DNA of 64,000 nucleotides, taken from contig NZ_JALPVL010000008.1 in assembly GCF_023544465.1 (NCBI RefSeq), forward strand, positions 310,001 through 374,000, in the 5' to 3' direction. The notes under the pieces are model-generated. The model had not been told where the DNA came from and did not search any database. It was given only the letters and a program-made list of their open reading frames with translations. Shown one piece after another: positions 8,682-16,763 of the stretch. A program made the position numbers and the translations under genes. The DNA is from Paractinoplanes maris (GTDB lineage: Bacteria > Actinomycetota > Actinomycetes > Mycobacteriales > Micromonosporaceae). Position 1 is the first letter of the stretch; every line of letters starts with the position of its first letter.

Positions 8682-9311
8682 ATGTACGAGCACAGCGCGC
8701 TGGTGCTGTTCCTGGCCCTGTTCGCGCTCTACAGCCCGGTCGCGGCCCTGGCGTCGTACCTGCCGATCGTCCGCCCCTACGCCCACGGCGAGCAACTGCG
8801 GCTGGCCTCCGCGCTGACGGTCAACGTCGTGGTCTTCGTGCTGACCGCCATCTGGGTCGGCGAGCCGCTGCTCGTGCTGCTCGGCATCAGCACCGCGGCG
8901 CTGACCGCGACCGGCGGCATCGCGCTGTTGCTGGCCGCGGTGCCGATGATGCGGGGAACTGTGGCCACACCGTCGCCGGACGACGACGGCCCGGGGCCGG
9001 ACGTGCCGTGGCGCTCGGTGCTGTTCACCCCGCTGACGTTTCCGCTGACCGTGGGGGGCACGACGTTCGCCTTCGGGGTGGCCGCCTCGGCCGACGCCGC
9101 GGACAACGGCGAGCGGCTCCTGCTCTCCGTCGCCGCCCTGGCCTATGCCGTCGTGACCGGTGTGACGCTGTATATCTCAGGGCACGTCGAACGGCGCGTG
9201 TCGCCCCGGATCAGCATGATCCTCGACCGGGTGGCCGGCATCCTGCTGACCGCGATCGCGGTGATCCTGCTGGCCAACGGTTTCACCGATCTGGTCCAGG
9301 CCGCGATATGA
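8682..9311 (+). CDS. MarC/SnatA-family integral membrane protein
   Basis: A 209-residue protein with six predicted membrane segments arranged as two groups of three. LFALYSPVAALASYLP at the start, PLTFPLTVGGTTFAFG in the middle and ILDRVAGILLTAIAVILLANGF at the end are typical of the MarC (UPF0056) family, whose best-studied archaeal member SnatA transports small neutral amino acids. Only 6 bp separate it from arcA, so it is the last gene of the protease-arcD-arcA operon. A link to amino acid efflux in arginine catabolism is an inference. A strong terminator hairpin follows immediately. Confidence 0.82.
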   Translation: MYEHSALVLFLALFALYSPVAALASYLPIVRPYAHGEQLRLASALTVNVVVFVLTAIWVGEPLLVLLGISTAALTATGGIALLLAAVPMMRGTVATPSPDDDGPGPDVPWRSVLFTPLTFPLTVGGTTFAFGVAASADAADNGERLLLSVAALAYAVVTGVTLYISGHVERRVSPRISMILDRVAGILLTAIAVILLANGFTDLVQAAI

Positions 9312-9315
9312 GAAA

Positions 9316-9340
9316 GGGCGCCGGCACTCGGCCGGCGCCC
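9316..9340. terminator. Bidirectional terminator hairpin
   Basis: A perfect 10-bp stem (GGGCGCCGGC / GCCGGCGCCC) with a 5-nt loop starts four bases after the MarC stop. It lies between that gene and the convergent glycosyltransferase ending at 9355. There is no long T-tract, as is common in actinomycetes. Confidence 0.8.
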
Positions 9341-9354
9341 TCCTCCGCCGTACG

Positions 9355-10869
9355 TCAGACCGCGAACCCGCGGTGGCGGCGCACCAGCTTGCGGAGCATG
9401 AAGACGGTCTGCGCGATGGTGGCGATGTAGAGCAACGGCCAGCCGAGCGAGAGGATCGCCGACTGCACGCCCACGCTCTGCTGGGTCCAGGCGAAGATGG
9501 CCCCGCCCATGACGGCGATCAGCACGACCAGCGGCATGACGTAGGCCGAGCCCTTGCCCTTCTCCGCGTTGGCCTGGGCGGCCCAGTTGTCCTGATCGGT
9601 CTTGGCCAGGAACTGCGCCCAGGCCGAGACGAAGTGCCCCATCCGGACGAACATGTAGAGCTCGGCCGGGACGAAAAGCGCCGCATAGAGGATGTCGGAG
9701 GCGCTCTTGTCCTTCATGGACAGAGCTAGGCGCAGGTTGAGCAGCATGGCGATGGCCGGCGGGATGAGCCAGATCGGGTTGAACACGAAGGCGTCGATCG
9801 ACAGCGCGGCCACCAGCAGCAGCAGGAAGCCCAGTCGCGACACGATGTTGAACGCCATCGAGATGTTCTCGAACCACCGCAGCCGCAGGTTGGGGTGCAG
9901 CGGCTGGCCCTTGCTGTCACCGCGCTGGCCGGGCCAGAACAGGTCGATGGCGCCGAAGTTCCACTTCACCTGCTGACCGTGCAGCGCGCGGAGGTTGGTC
10001 ATCGGGCCGACGTACGCGCGGGCGCTGGCGCTGATCTTCGTGCTGAAGCCGGCGTCCTTGATCTGGAGCGACAGCTTGCTGTCCTCGACCTCGCTGTCGC
10101 GCACCCACGGCGCCTGCTGATAGTGCCGGACCATGACCGTCTCGAGCGCCCGCATGTTGAACAGGCTGCACTGACCGCCCAGCACGGCCATGTTGCGGCC
10201 GCGGAGCAGGTTGTCCATGTTGAACGCGGCGAACTGCGCGCGCTGCCCGGCCACCAGGAACCGCGCCATCAGGCCCTTGCGGTTCTTGTCGATGCTGTAG
10301 ATCGCGCTGAGCCCGCCGATGCGCGGGTCGTCGGTCATCTCCAGCTCGAGCCGCTCCACGGCGTCGCGGGCCAGCGTGGTGTCGCCGTCGACACCGAGGA
10401 TGTAGTCGAAGCCGCGCGACAGGAAGTAGCCGTAGTTGAGCGCGCCGACCTTCTTGTCGGGGTTCACGCCCATGTCGTGGACGTGCACCGTGGTGACGAA
10501 TTCTTCGCCCTTGACCGTACGGGTGTGCCGGCCCTCGAAGCCGCGGGCGATCTCCGGGGTGTCGTCGTCGGTGTTGTTGATGATGACGTGGATGACGTCC
10601 GGCAGGCGGGTCTGGGCGAGCAGGCTCTTCAGCACCTCGGCGATCGTGTCCTGCTCGTTGTAGCAGGGGATGATGCAGCTGATGGTCGCGTTGCGGGGGG
10701 TCGCGCTGGTGGCGGCGGCCGCGATCTCCCCGGCCACCGTCTCGACCGCCTCCAGCTCGTGCAGCTGCGGGGTGGCCGGCGGGAGCGCCAGCGGGCCGGC
10801 CTTGGAGCTGCGGGGCAGCAGGATCTGGCGGTCGGTGGCCCGGCGCAGGCCGGGGCTGGACTCGGTCAT
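9355..10869 (-). CDS. Family 2 membrane glycosyltransferase
   Basis: A 504-residue processive-type glycosyltransferase. After a Pro-rich N-terminus of about 60 residues, the GT-A domain shows SCIIPCYNEQDTI (nucleotide-binding strand), VDGDTTL (metal-binding DxD-like), DSEVEDSKLSLQI (catalytic-base ED) and QQVKWNFGAIDLF (a Q-x-x-K-W variant of the QxxRW motif). At least four membrane helices follow to the C-terminus. It probably makes or exports a surface polysaccharide; the sugar is unknown. ATG 10869 overlaps the stop of the upstream lipoprotein gene in an ATGA junction, so the two are translationally coupled. Confidence 0.87.
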   Translation of the reverse strand: MTESSPGLRRATDRQILLPRSSKAGPLALPPATPQLHELEAVETVAGEIAAAATSATPRNATISCIIPCYNEQDTIAEVLKSLLAQTRLPDVIHVIINNTDDDTPEIARGFEGRHTRTVKGEEFVTTVHVHDMGVNPDKKVGALNYGYFLSRGFDYILGVDGDTTLARDAVERLELEMTDDPRIGGLSAIYSIDKNRKGLMARFLVAGQRAQFAAFNMDNLLRGRNMAVLGGQCSLFNMRALETVMVRHYQQAPWVRDSEVEDSKLSLQIKDAGFSTKISASARAYVGPMTNLRALHGQQVKWNFGAIDLFWPGQRGDSKGQPLHPNLRLRWFENISMAFNIVSRLGFLLLLVAALSIDAFVFNPIWLIPPAIAMLLNLRLALSMKDKSASDILYAALFVPAELYMFVRMGHFVSAWAQFLAKTDQDNWAAQANAEKGKGSAYVMPLVVLIAVMGGAIFAWTQQSVGVQSAILSLGWPLLYIATIAQTVFMLRKLVRRHRGFAV

Positions 10870-11489
10870 CGGGGGGCACCATTCGTGAGCAGCGGCAGGG
10901 TCAGGGTGTCGAGGGCGGTCGAGCGGTAGTAGCTGTTCGACTTCGGCGCCGTCTCGACCAGCAGGTCCAGCCGGATCGTGAGCGCGAGCGTCGTTGCTCC
11001 CGCCGTGGCCGCCGGCAGCGTGACCACGGTGTTGTAGGGGAAGGGCGGGGTGACGTCGAACTTGCCGTTGTCGGTGGCGGCGGTGACCCGCTTGGTGCCG
11101 TCGTCCTGGATCACCTGGAAGGTGCTGATGGTGATCCGGTGGGTGTCGTCGGCGTCCTCGACATGGGCCGCGACGTTGATCGTCTTGAGCGTCTCGGCGC
11201 TGTAGAGCTTGGCGTTGTCCGAGGTCCAATAGGTCAGCTTCACCGAGAAGGCGCCCTGTTTGAGGCTGTGGGTGACCGTGCCGGTGTCCAGCGGGCCGCT
11301 GGCCCGGACCGGGAGCTTGACCGCGACGGCGGTGGGGGACGCCGACGGGGTGGAGGCGGCGCCGGGGGTGCTCGCGCCGGCCAGCGGCTTGCTGCTGCTG
11401 GTGAAGTCCTTGAGGGTGGTGCAGCCGCTCAGGCTGCCGCCGAGCATGGCGGCTGCCGTGCCGACAGCCACGATTCGGGGGAGGCGCAC
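10866..11489 (-). CDS. Secreted lipoprotein coupled to glycosyltransferase
   Basis: A 207-residue protein from GTG 11489, chosen because AAGGA lies 6 nt upstream and it places a signal peptide directly at the start. A lipobox LSGC follows the hydrophobic core, then a Thr/Ser/Pro/Ala-rich linker (about residues 30-60) and a beta-rich domain of about 140 residues with no family I recognise. It overlaps the glycosyltransferase by 4 bp. A role as an extracytoplasmic partner of polysaccharide synthesis or export is likely from this context but not shown by sequence. It should be anchored in the outer leaflet by its diacylglyceryl-Cys. Confidence 0.72.
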   Translation of the reverse strand: MRLPRIVAVGTAAAMLGGSLSGCTTLKDFTSSSKPLAGASTPGAASTPSASPTAVAVKLPVRASGPLDTGTVTHSLKQGAFSVKLTYWTSDNAKLYSAETLKTINVAAHVEDADDTHRITISTFQVIQDDGTKRVTAATDNGKFDVTPPFPYNTVVTLPAATAGATTLALTIRLDLLVETAPKSNSYYRSTALDTLTLPLLTNGAPR

Positions 11490-11593
11490 GGGGGATCCTT
11501 CGCTTCGACCGGCGCGGATCGCCCGCGCTCTGCTCGACACCTCATCGGCGACGGCGGGTCCCGGCTTGAAGGTTTCCCTCAGGGTTCTTTTCG

Positions 11594-11623
11594 GTAGCCC
11601 GCCCGTGGGGGATATCGGGCTAC
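11594..11623 (-). terminator. Probable terminator after LGFP-repeat gene
   Basis: An 8-bp perfect stem (GTAGCCCG / CGGGCTAC) with a 14-nt loop sits just beyond the LGFP gene's stop on the minus strand. It separates that gene from the lipoprotein-glycosyltransferase operon. Confidence 0.45.
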
Positions 11624-11628
11624 GGCTG

Positions 11629-13089
11629 CTACTGGTGCCAGCGGGCGATACCCGCCGAACGACGGGTCACCAGGCCCGCCTCGAAGAACTGGACGGTGTC
11701 GGGACCGTCGCCGATCGTCTGCTCCGGGTGGGTGGGAAAGCCGATGTCGGGGCCGAGGATGGCCAGGACGTCCTCGCGGACCGCGATGGAGTCGTGTTCG
11801 GGGCTCCAATAGATGGCGCCGCCCTCGAAGGGCTGGATCCGGCGGCGGGCGTCGGCCTTCCGCGGGGCGTCGGTGGGGAAACCCAGCCAGGAAGCGGTGC
11901 CGCCCAGGCGCTCGTAGAGGATCCCGATACCGGCATCGACGGTGTGGGTTCCGTGTGTCGAGGTGTAGACGGTGGCGCCACCGGGATGGTCGAAGCCGAT
12001 GCAGGCGGCCACCAGGTCGTCGGGGTAGTCCCAGGCGCCCTCGAAACGCTGGAACCGGCCGTCGGTACCTTGCGGCGACCGGCCGGCGGCGTGCGATTTT
12101 CCCCGCGGGAAGCCGAGACGGCCGTTCACCCCGCCGAGGACGTCGTAAAGTTCCCGCACCGGTGACATGATCTCGATCGCCCCGACCGACTCGGTGAAGG
12201 CGATGCTGCCCCGCTCGAACGGTTGGATCCAGCCGTGGTCGCCGGTGCCGTTCTTGCGCGTCGGGCCCGCTTCTTGCTCCGGGCCGGTGGGAAAACCGAA
12301 CCGTTCGACGCTTCGGTGGCTCTCGTAGTGCTCGCCGATGCCACCCCACGTGGCGAAGGTCCCGTGCTTCTCGCTCCGGTAGACGGTTGCCCCACAGACC
12401 ACACCGAGCCGCGAGCATGTCTCGGCGCTGTAGTTGCCCAGGAATTCGAAGTGCTGACGAGTCCCCGCTTCCGCGCCGACCTCGAAATCGGTGGGTGGCG
12501 TGAGCGGAAAGCCCAGCGGTCCTTCACTTCCCCCCGACTCGAGATAAAGATCGGCGATGGGGTCCGTGGTCGGGTGGGCGCCCCCTCGTGCGGACCAGAA
12601 GACCGCACCATCTCGATACATAATGTAGAAACCGTCGGTTCCTTGGGGTGACAGCTGCGTTCGGCGAAGAAAATCAGGCTTGGCGCCGAGAACTTCGCCC
12701 CACTTGTCGTGAACTCTCGACATCGCTTCCGCCGCCGCCGGCACATCCGCCAAGCCCTGCAGATCCGGCCCGCCGCGACTGATCAGCGCTCGGGCTCGAG
12801 CTGGGTGCATCACCGCGACGAGTGCGACGGCGTACTCCTCGTCGACCGAGTACAGGAGACGCAGAACTTCATCCGCGTCCTTCTCCGGCGCGGCTTTCAT
12901 GATCTGGTCAGCGTCGTCGACGTCCAGCTGCCGAAGTTCCCGAACGACTTTCCATGGGGCGGCCCGGCCGATCAACCCGAGATCGAGCGTCTTGCGCGAC
13001 TCATTGTTGATCTGAATGTTGTTGTTGCCGGCCTGGACACCGCTGCTGCCGTGGACCGAGGTCTCGATATGCCGAGGTTCAGGGTCCAC
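11629..13089 (-). CDS. Cytosolic LGFP-repeat protein with RHIM-like amyloid motif
   Basis: A 486-residue protein from GTG 13089, which has AGGAG 5 nt upstream; longer starts lack a ribosome site. It has no signal peptide or membrane segment. Residues 16-29 read SGVQAGNNNIQINN, matching the RHIM/pseudo-palindromic amyloid core (V-Q-x-G-x-x-N). Residues about 30-150 form a helical region resembling the adaptor part of bacterial conflict proteins. The rest carries five LGFP-type repeats (PLGFPL, FGFPTG, LGFPRG, LGFPTD, IGFPTH), a fold usually found in secreted wall-associated proteins. The combination suggests a signalling adaptor or sensor inside the cell rather than a wall protein. Function unproven. 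Confidence 0.75.
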   Translation of the reverse strand: MDPEPRHIETSVHGSSGVQAGNNNIQINNESRKTLDLGLIGRAAPWKVVRELRQLDVDDADQIMKAAPEKDADEVLRLLYSVDEEYAVALVAVMHPARARALISRGGPDLQGLADVPAAAEAMSRVHDKWGEVLGAKPDFLRRTQLSPQGTDGFYIMYRDGAVFWSARGGAHPTTDPIADLYLESGGSEGPLGFPLTPPTDFEVGAEAGTRQHFEFLGNYSAETCSRLGVVCGATVYRSEKHGTFATWGGIGEHYESHRSVERFGFPTGPEQEAGPTRKNGTGDHGWIQPFERGSIAFTESVGAIEIMSPVRELYDVLGGVNGRLGFPRGKSHAAGRSPQGTDGRFQRFEGAWDYPDDLVAACIGFDHPGGATVYTSTHGTHTVDAGIGILYERLGGTASWLGFPTDAPRKADARRRIQPFEGGAIYWSPEHDSIAVREDVLAILGPDIGFPTHPEQTIGDGPDTVQFFEAGLVTRRSAGIARWHQ

Positions 13090-13225
13090 CAGTGCTCCTG
13101 CCGGCTGAGGGGTATAAGCGGCAGTCAGTATCACCCCGGAGCGGGCGGTCGGAAACCGGACAAACGGCCGGGTTCACGGGCCAGGGGTATGATGGCCGCT
13201 GCGGTGAACGAGGAGTGCTTCATAG

Positions 13226-13243
13226 GTTAACGGCAGGTTAACG
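13226..13243 (+). promoter_or_regulatory. Direct-repeat operator candidate (PHO-box-like)
   Basis: The heptamer GTTAACG occurs twice with 11-bp spacing (13226-13232 and 13237-13243) in the gap between the divergent LGFP and CYTH genes. Response regulators of the OmpR/PhoP type bind such 11-bp direct repeats, and the actinomycete PHO box has the form GTTCACC repeated at the same spacing. The match is partial, so the cognate regulator is only a suggestion. Confidence 0.4.
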
Positions 13244-13318
13244 AGCAGCGTTCCTCAGGAAAACGGTTGAGGGTTGTCGATCTAGGGAAGAGGACGTTTT
13301 GTTTCGCCGATTCGGGCA

Positions 13319-14101
13319 ATGCGGGTCGGCATGTCGGACCACCAGATACGCGGGCGTGCAGTGAGTAAAACAGCAATGACCAGGTGTTTCTGGCAACCTC
13401 CGATCAGCAAACAGGCACCCAAGGTCGAGCTCAAGGTGGCCGTCTCCTCCGACGATCTGCGGGCCCTGGAGGCGAATCTCGACGGTGGCCTCACCCGCGA
13501 GATCTACTTCCTCGACACGGCCGGCCTCGCCCTGCAGCAGCACGGCCTGATCGTGCGCGTGCGCAGCACCAAGGGTCGCGCCGGCGACGCTGTGGTCAAG
13601 CTGCGGCCGGTGCTGCCCAAGGCGCTGCCGCGATGGCTGCGTAACGACAACGGGTTCGCGGTCGAGATCGACGCGCTACCCGACAACTACGCCTGCTCGG
13701 GCACGCTCAAGCGCACCCTCGGGCGGCACGAGGTGGAGCGCACGGTCGCGTCCGGGAAACCGCTCACCCGGCTGCTCTCCGGCCGTCAGCGGCGCCTGCT
13801 CACGGCGTACGCGAATGTGCCTTTGACCGCGCTGATGACCTTCGGTCCGGTGCGGGTGCGCAAGTGCCGCATCACGCCCATCGCCCTGGACCATCCGCTG
13901 ATGGCCGAGGAGTGGACCTTCCCGGACGGCACGTCGATCGCCGAACTCTCCACGCGCTGCCCCTCGGGCAAGGCGGCCGCGGTGGCCGCCGAGACGTCGA
14001 GCGCTCTCCGGGCGTATGGGATCGTCCCCGACGACGAGCCCCAGGTCACCAAGACGGAGGCGACGCTCCGGTATTTCAGACCTCTATTCGCGACCCCATG
14101 A
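13319..14101 (+). CDS. CYTH-domain protein
   Basis: Up to 260 residues; the conserved part begins near residue 30, so ATG 13331, GTG 13361 or ATG 13376 may be the real start (none has a clear ribosome site). The region PKVELKVAV is a relaxed form of the CYTH ExExK strand. The following RALEANLDG, REIYFLDTAGLAL, VRVRS and AVVKLRP segments fit the eight-stranded tunnel fold that binds triphosphates (thiamine triphosphatase, class IV adenylyl cyclase, polyphosphatase). Ligand and reaction are unknown. Its last 26 bp overlap the 3' end of kup on the other strand. Confidence 0.66.
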   Translation: MRVGMSDHQIRGRAVSKTAMTRCFWQPPISKQAPKVELKVAVSSDDLRALEANLDGGLTREIYFLDTAGLALQQHGLIVRVRSTKGRAGDAVVKLRPVLPKALPRWLRNDNGFAVEIDALPDNYACSGTLKRTLGRHEVERTVASGKPLTRLLSGRQRRLLTAYANVPLTALMTFGPVRVRKCRITPIALDHPLMAEEWTFPDGTSIAELSTRCPSGKAAAVAAETSSALRAYGIVPDDEPQVTKTEATLRYFRPLFATP

Positions 14102-16016
14102 TCACCGTGCGGTCGCGGGGTAGGCTGAAATACTCCGCCGCGTCGGCCGTGATGTAGGAGGTGGCGATGAAGAGGCGTTTGCGCCACGGCGCCATCGTGT
14201 GGGACGGACCGCGGACGAGCTCGATCTTCGACAGGAAGTAGGACGCCTCGTCGACCGAGATCTGCCCCTCGGTCAGCTCCTCGTCGAGCATGCGCAGCAG
14301 GGCGGGCACGTCCGGCGTCTCCATGTAGCCGTATCGCGCGGTCACGTGGGTGACACCGTCGCCCGGCGACCCGAGATGGTCGACCTCGATGCGCCGATCC
14401 TCGGTCAGGCGGGGCACGGGCAGCGTGTCGATGGCCAGGATGATCACGTGGTCGTGGCGTACATGGTTGTGCTCGACGTTCGCCCGGAGCGCGAGCGGGG
14501 CGGTCTGCTTGCCGCGGTTGAGGAAGATGGCGGTGCCGGGCACCCGGCTCAGCGGTGGCTGGCGGGTCTCCATCTGCTCGACGAATTCGCGCAGCGGGCC
14601 CTCCTCGAGGTCGCGCTGCTCGGTGACGATCTGGCGGCCGCGCTGCCAGGTGGCCATCACGGTGAAGGCGACCACGCCGATCAGCAGGGGCAGCCAGGCG
14701 CCGTGCACGATCTTGGTGAGGTTGGCCGCCAGGAACAGCACGTCGATCGCGAGCAGGATCCCGCCGCCGGTCAGCACCAGCCAGAGCGGGGTGTGCCAGC
14801 GGACCCGGGCGAAATAGAAGAACAGCAGCGTGGTGATGGTGATCGTGCCGATCACGGCCATGCCGTACGCGTAGGCCAGCGCGGCCGAGCTGCGGAAGGC
14901 GAACACCAGCACCAGCACCGAGATCATGAGCAGCCAGTTGATCCACGGGACGTAGATCTGGCCGATGGTCGACTCGGAGGTGTGCGCGATGCGTAGCCGC
15001 GGCAGGTAGCCGAGCTGACCGGCCTGGGAGGCCACCGAGTAGGCCCCGGTGATCACCGCCTGCGCCGCGATGACGGTGGCCGCGGTGGCCAGGATCACCA
15101 GCGGCAGCCGGCCCCACTCCGGCACGAGCAGGAAGAACGGCCCGGTCAATGCGCTCCGGTCACCGAGCAGCAGGGCGCCCTGGCCGAGGTAGCTCAGCGT
15201 GAGCGCGGGCAGCACCAGCCCCAGCCAGCCGCGGATGATGGCCTTACGCCCGAAGTGCCCCATGTCGGCGTAGAGCGCCTCGGCCCCGGTGACGGCCAGC
15301 ACGACGGCCGCCAGCGCGAAGAAGGCGATGGGGAAGTGGCCGGTCAGAAACCCGATGGCGTACGTCGGGGACAGCGCCTTGAGGATCTCGGGGTTGCCGG
15401 CGATGCCGCCGACCCCGGCCGCCGCGATCACCAGGAACCAGGCGATCATCACCGGCCCGAACAGGCGCCCGACCGCGGCGGTGCCCCGCCGCTGAAAGCT
15501 GAACAGCACCACGATGATCAGGGCGGTCAGCGGGACGACGATGCCGGCCAACCCCGGCTCGACCGTCTTGATGCCCTCGACCGCCGACAGCACCGAGATG
15601 GCTGGAGTGATCATGCTGTCGCCGAAGAACAGGGCGGCGCCGAAGATGCCCAGCAGGGCCAGGGCGACCGCGCTGCGCCGGCCGGTCGAGGTGCCCCAGC
15701 GGCGCAACAGCGTGATCAGGGCCATGATGCCGCCCTCACCGTCGTTGTTCACCCGCATCACCAGCGTGACGTAGGTGAGGGTCACGATGATCATGACGGA
15801 CCAGAAGATCGTCGACACGACCCCGAGGATGTTGACGTCGGTGAGCGGCACGGGGTGCGGGTCATCCGGGTTGAACAGCGTCTGGATGGTGTAGATGGGG
15901 CTGGTGCCGATGTCCCCGAACACCACCCCCAGGGCGCCGACCACCACGGCGGCCCGGGCCGTCTGGTTGCCGTGCTGGGTCTGCGGACGGGTGGTCTCGG
16001 TCGCCTCTGGGCTCAC
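14076..16016 (-). CDS. kup: Kup-type potassium uptake protein
   Basis: A 646-residue HAK/KUP/KT potassium:proton symporter. The first membrane helix carries GVVFGDIGTSPIYT, the family signature, and DSMITPAISVLSAVEG is the conserved fourth-helix region. About twelve membrane segments occupy residues 25-455, followed by a cytosolic tail of about 190 residues ending at the stop. Length is normal (about 630-660). The gene converges on the CYTH gene with a 26-bp overlap of coding sequence, so the two mRNAs are antisense at their ends. Confidence 0.95.
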   Translation of the reverse strand: MSPEATETTRPQTQHGNQTARAAVVVGALGVVFGDIGTSPIYTIQTLFNPDDPHPVPLTDVNILGVVSTIFWSVMIIVTLTYVTLVMRVNNDGEGGIMALITLLRRWGTSTGRRSAVALALLGIFGAALFFGDSMITPAISVLSAVEGIKTVEPGLAGIVVPLTALIIVVLFSFQRRGTAAVGRLFGPVMIAWFLVIAAAGVGGIAGNPEILKALSPTYAIGFLTGHFPIAFFALAAVVLAVTGAEALYADMGHFGRKAIIRGWLGLVLPALTLSYLGQGALLLGDRSALTGPFFLLVPEWGRLPLVILATAATVIAAQAVITGAYSVASQAGQLGYLPRLRIAHTSESTIGQIYVPWINWLLMISVLVLVFAFRSSAALAYAYGMAVIGTITITTLLFFYFARVRWHTPLWLVLTGGGILLAIDVLFLAANLTKIVHGAWLPLLIGVVAFTVMATWQRGRQIVTEQRDLEEGPLREFVEQMETRQPPLSRVPGTAIFLNRGKQTAPLALRANVEHNHVRHDHVIILAIDTLPVPRLTEDRRIEVDHLGSPGDGVTHVTARYGYMETPDVPALLRMLDEELTEGQISVDEASYFLSKIELVRGPSHTMAPWRKRLFIATSYITADAAEYFSLPRDRTVIMGSRIEV

Positions 16017-16073
16017 ATGGTCATTCTGCGCGCCGGTGAGTGCTTCGGGTGGCGTGTCGGACGGTGTCTCGTA

Positions 16074-16760
16074 TTACGAAGCCGGGGAGTTCAGCCGGGC
16101 CCGGGTCACGGCCTGGCCCCGCTCGGAGGCGGGGAAGCGGTCGAGCATGGCGCGCAGCTCGGGCGCGGAGACGTTGGCGCCGAACGCCTCGGTGCCGGGC
16201 TCCAGCCGTACGCCCTCGGACAGCGGCCCGGCGATCACCGGATCGAAGCCCAGGTCGTCGACGATCGCCGCGACCGCGGCGACGTCGGCCTCGTCGTCCC
16301 CGGCCACCGCGATCGCCTTGCGGCCGGGCGCCCCGGCCGGGCGCGCGTCCTCCTCGAGGTCGTGGTAACCCATGTGGTTGAAGGCCTTGACCACCCGGGA
16401 ATCGGCCAGGAAGGCCTGCACGATCTCGCTCGAGGAGGTGCGCGGGTCGGTGAGGTCGTCGCGGATGCCGTCGACCTCCCACCAGTAGTTCATGGCGTCG
16501 ACGACGAGCTTGCCGTGCAACTGGCCGACCGGCAGGGTCTGGTGCTTGCCCAGCGGGAGCGCGAGCACCACGACGTCGGACCGGGCGGCCACCTCGGCCG
16601 CCGTGGTGGGCTCGGCGCCGGGCACCAGGACGCCGACGATCAGCCTGATCTTCGAGACGTCACCGGACCCGGCGATGAGGACCCGGTGCCCGGCCGCCAC
16701 CGCCAGCCGGGCCAGGACGGTGCCGACCTTGCCGGCGCCGAGGATGCCGATCGTCGTCAT
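16074..16760 (-). CDS. NADPH-binding F420 reductase-like protein
   Basis: A 228-residue Rossmann protein of the NADPH:F420 oxidoreductase/NAD-binding-2 type. [16 protein letters not shown] is the dinucleotide-binding loop. [11 protein letters not shown] and [13 protein letters not shown] are characteristic of the YadP/F420-reductase branch, and [10 protein letters not shown] is the conserved central loop. It lies 3 bp after the LLM-class oxidoreductase and is surely co-transcribed with it. A shared redox reaction (F420 or flavin dependent) is likely; the substrate is not evident. The upstream MarR-type operator probably controls both. Confidence 0.8.
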   Translation of the reverse strand: MTTIGILGAGKVGTVLARLAVAAGHRVLIAGSGDVSKIRLIVGVLVPGAEPTTAAEVAARSDVVVLALPLGKHQTLPVGQLHGKLVVDAMNYWWEVDGIRDDLTDPRTSSSEIVQAFLADSRVVKAFNHMGYHDLEEDARPAGAPGRKAIAVAGDDEADVAAVAAIVDDLGFDPVIAGPLSEGVRLEPGTEAFGANVSAPELRAMLDRFPASERGQAVTRARLNSPAS

Positions 16761-16763
16761 GGC

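Noticed and set aside
4830-8795. A 1321-codon open frame on the minus strand across the protease-arcD-arcA operon
   Set aside because: It is the antisense shadow of strongly conserved plus-strand genes; its protein is Arg/Asp/Gly/His-rich with no domain.
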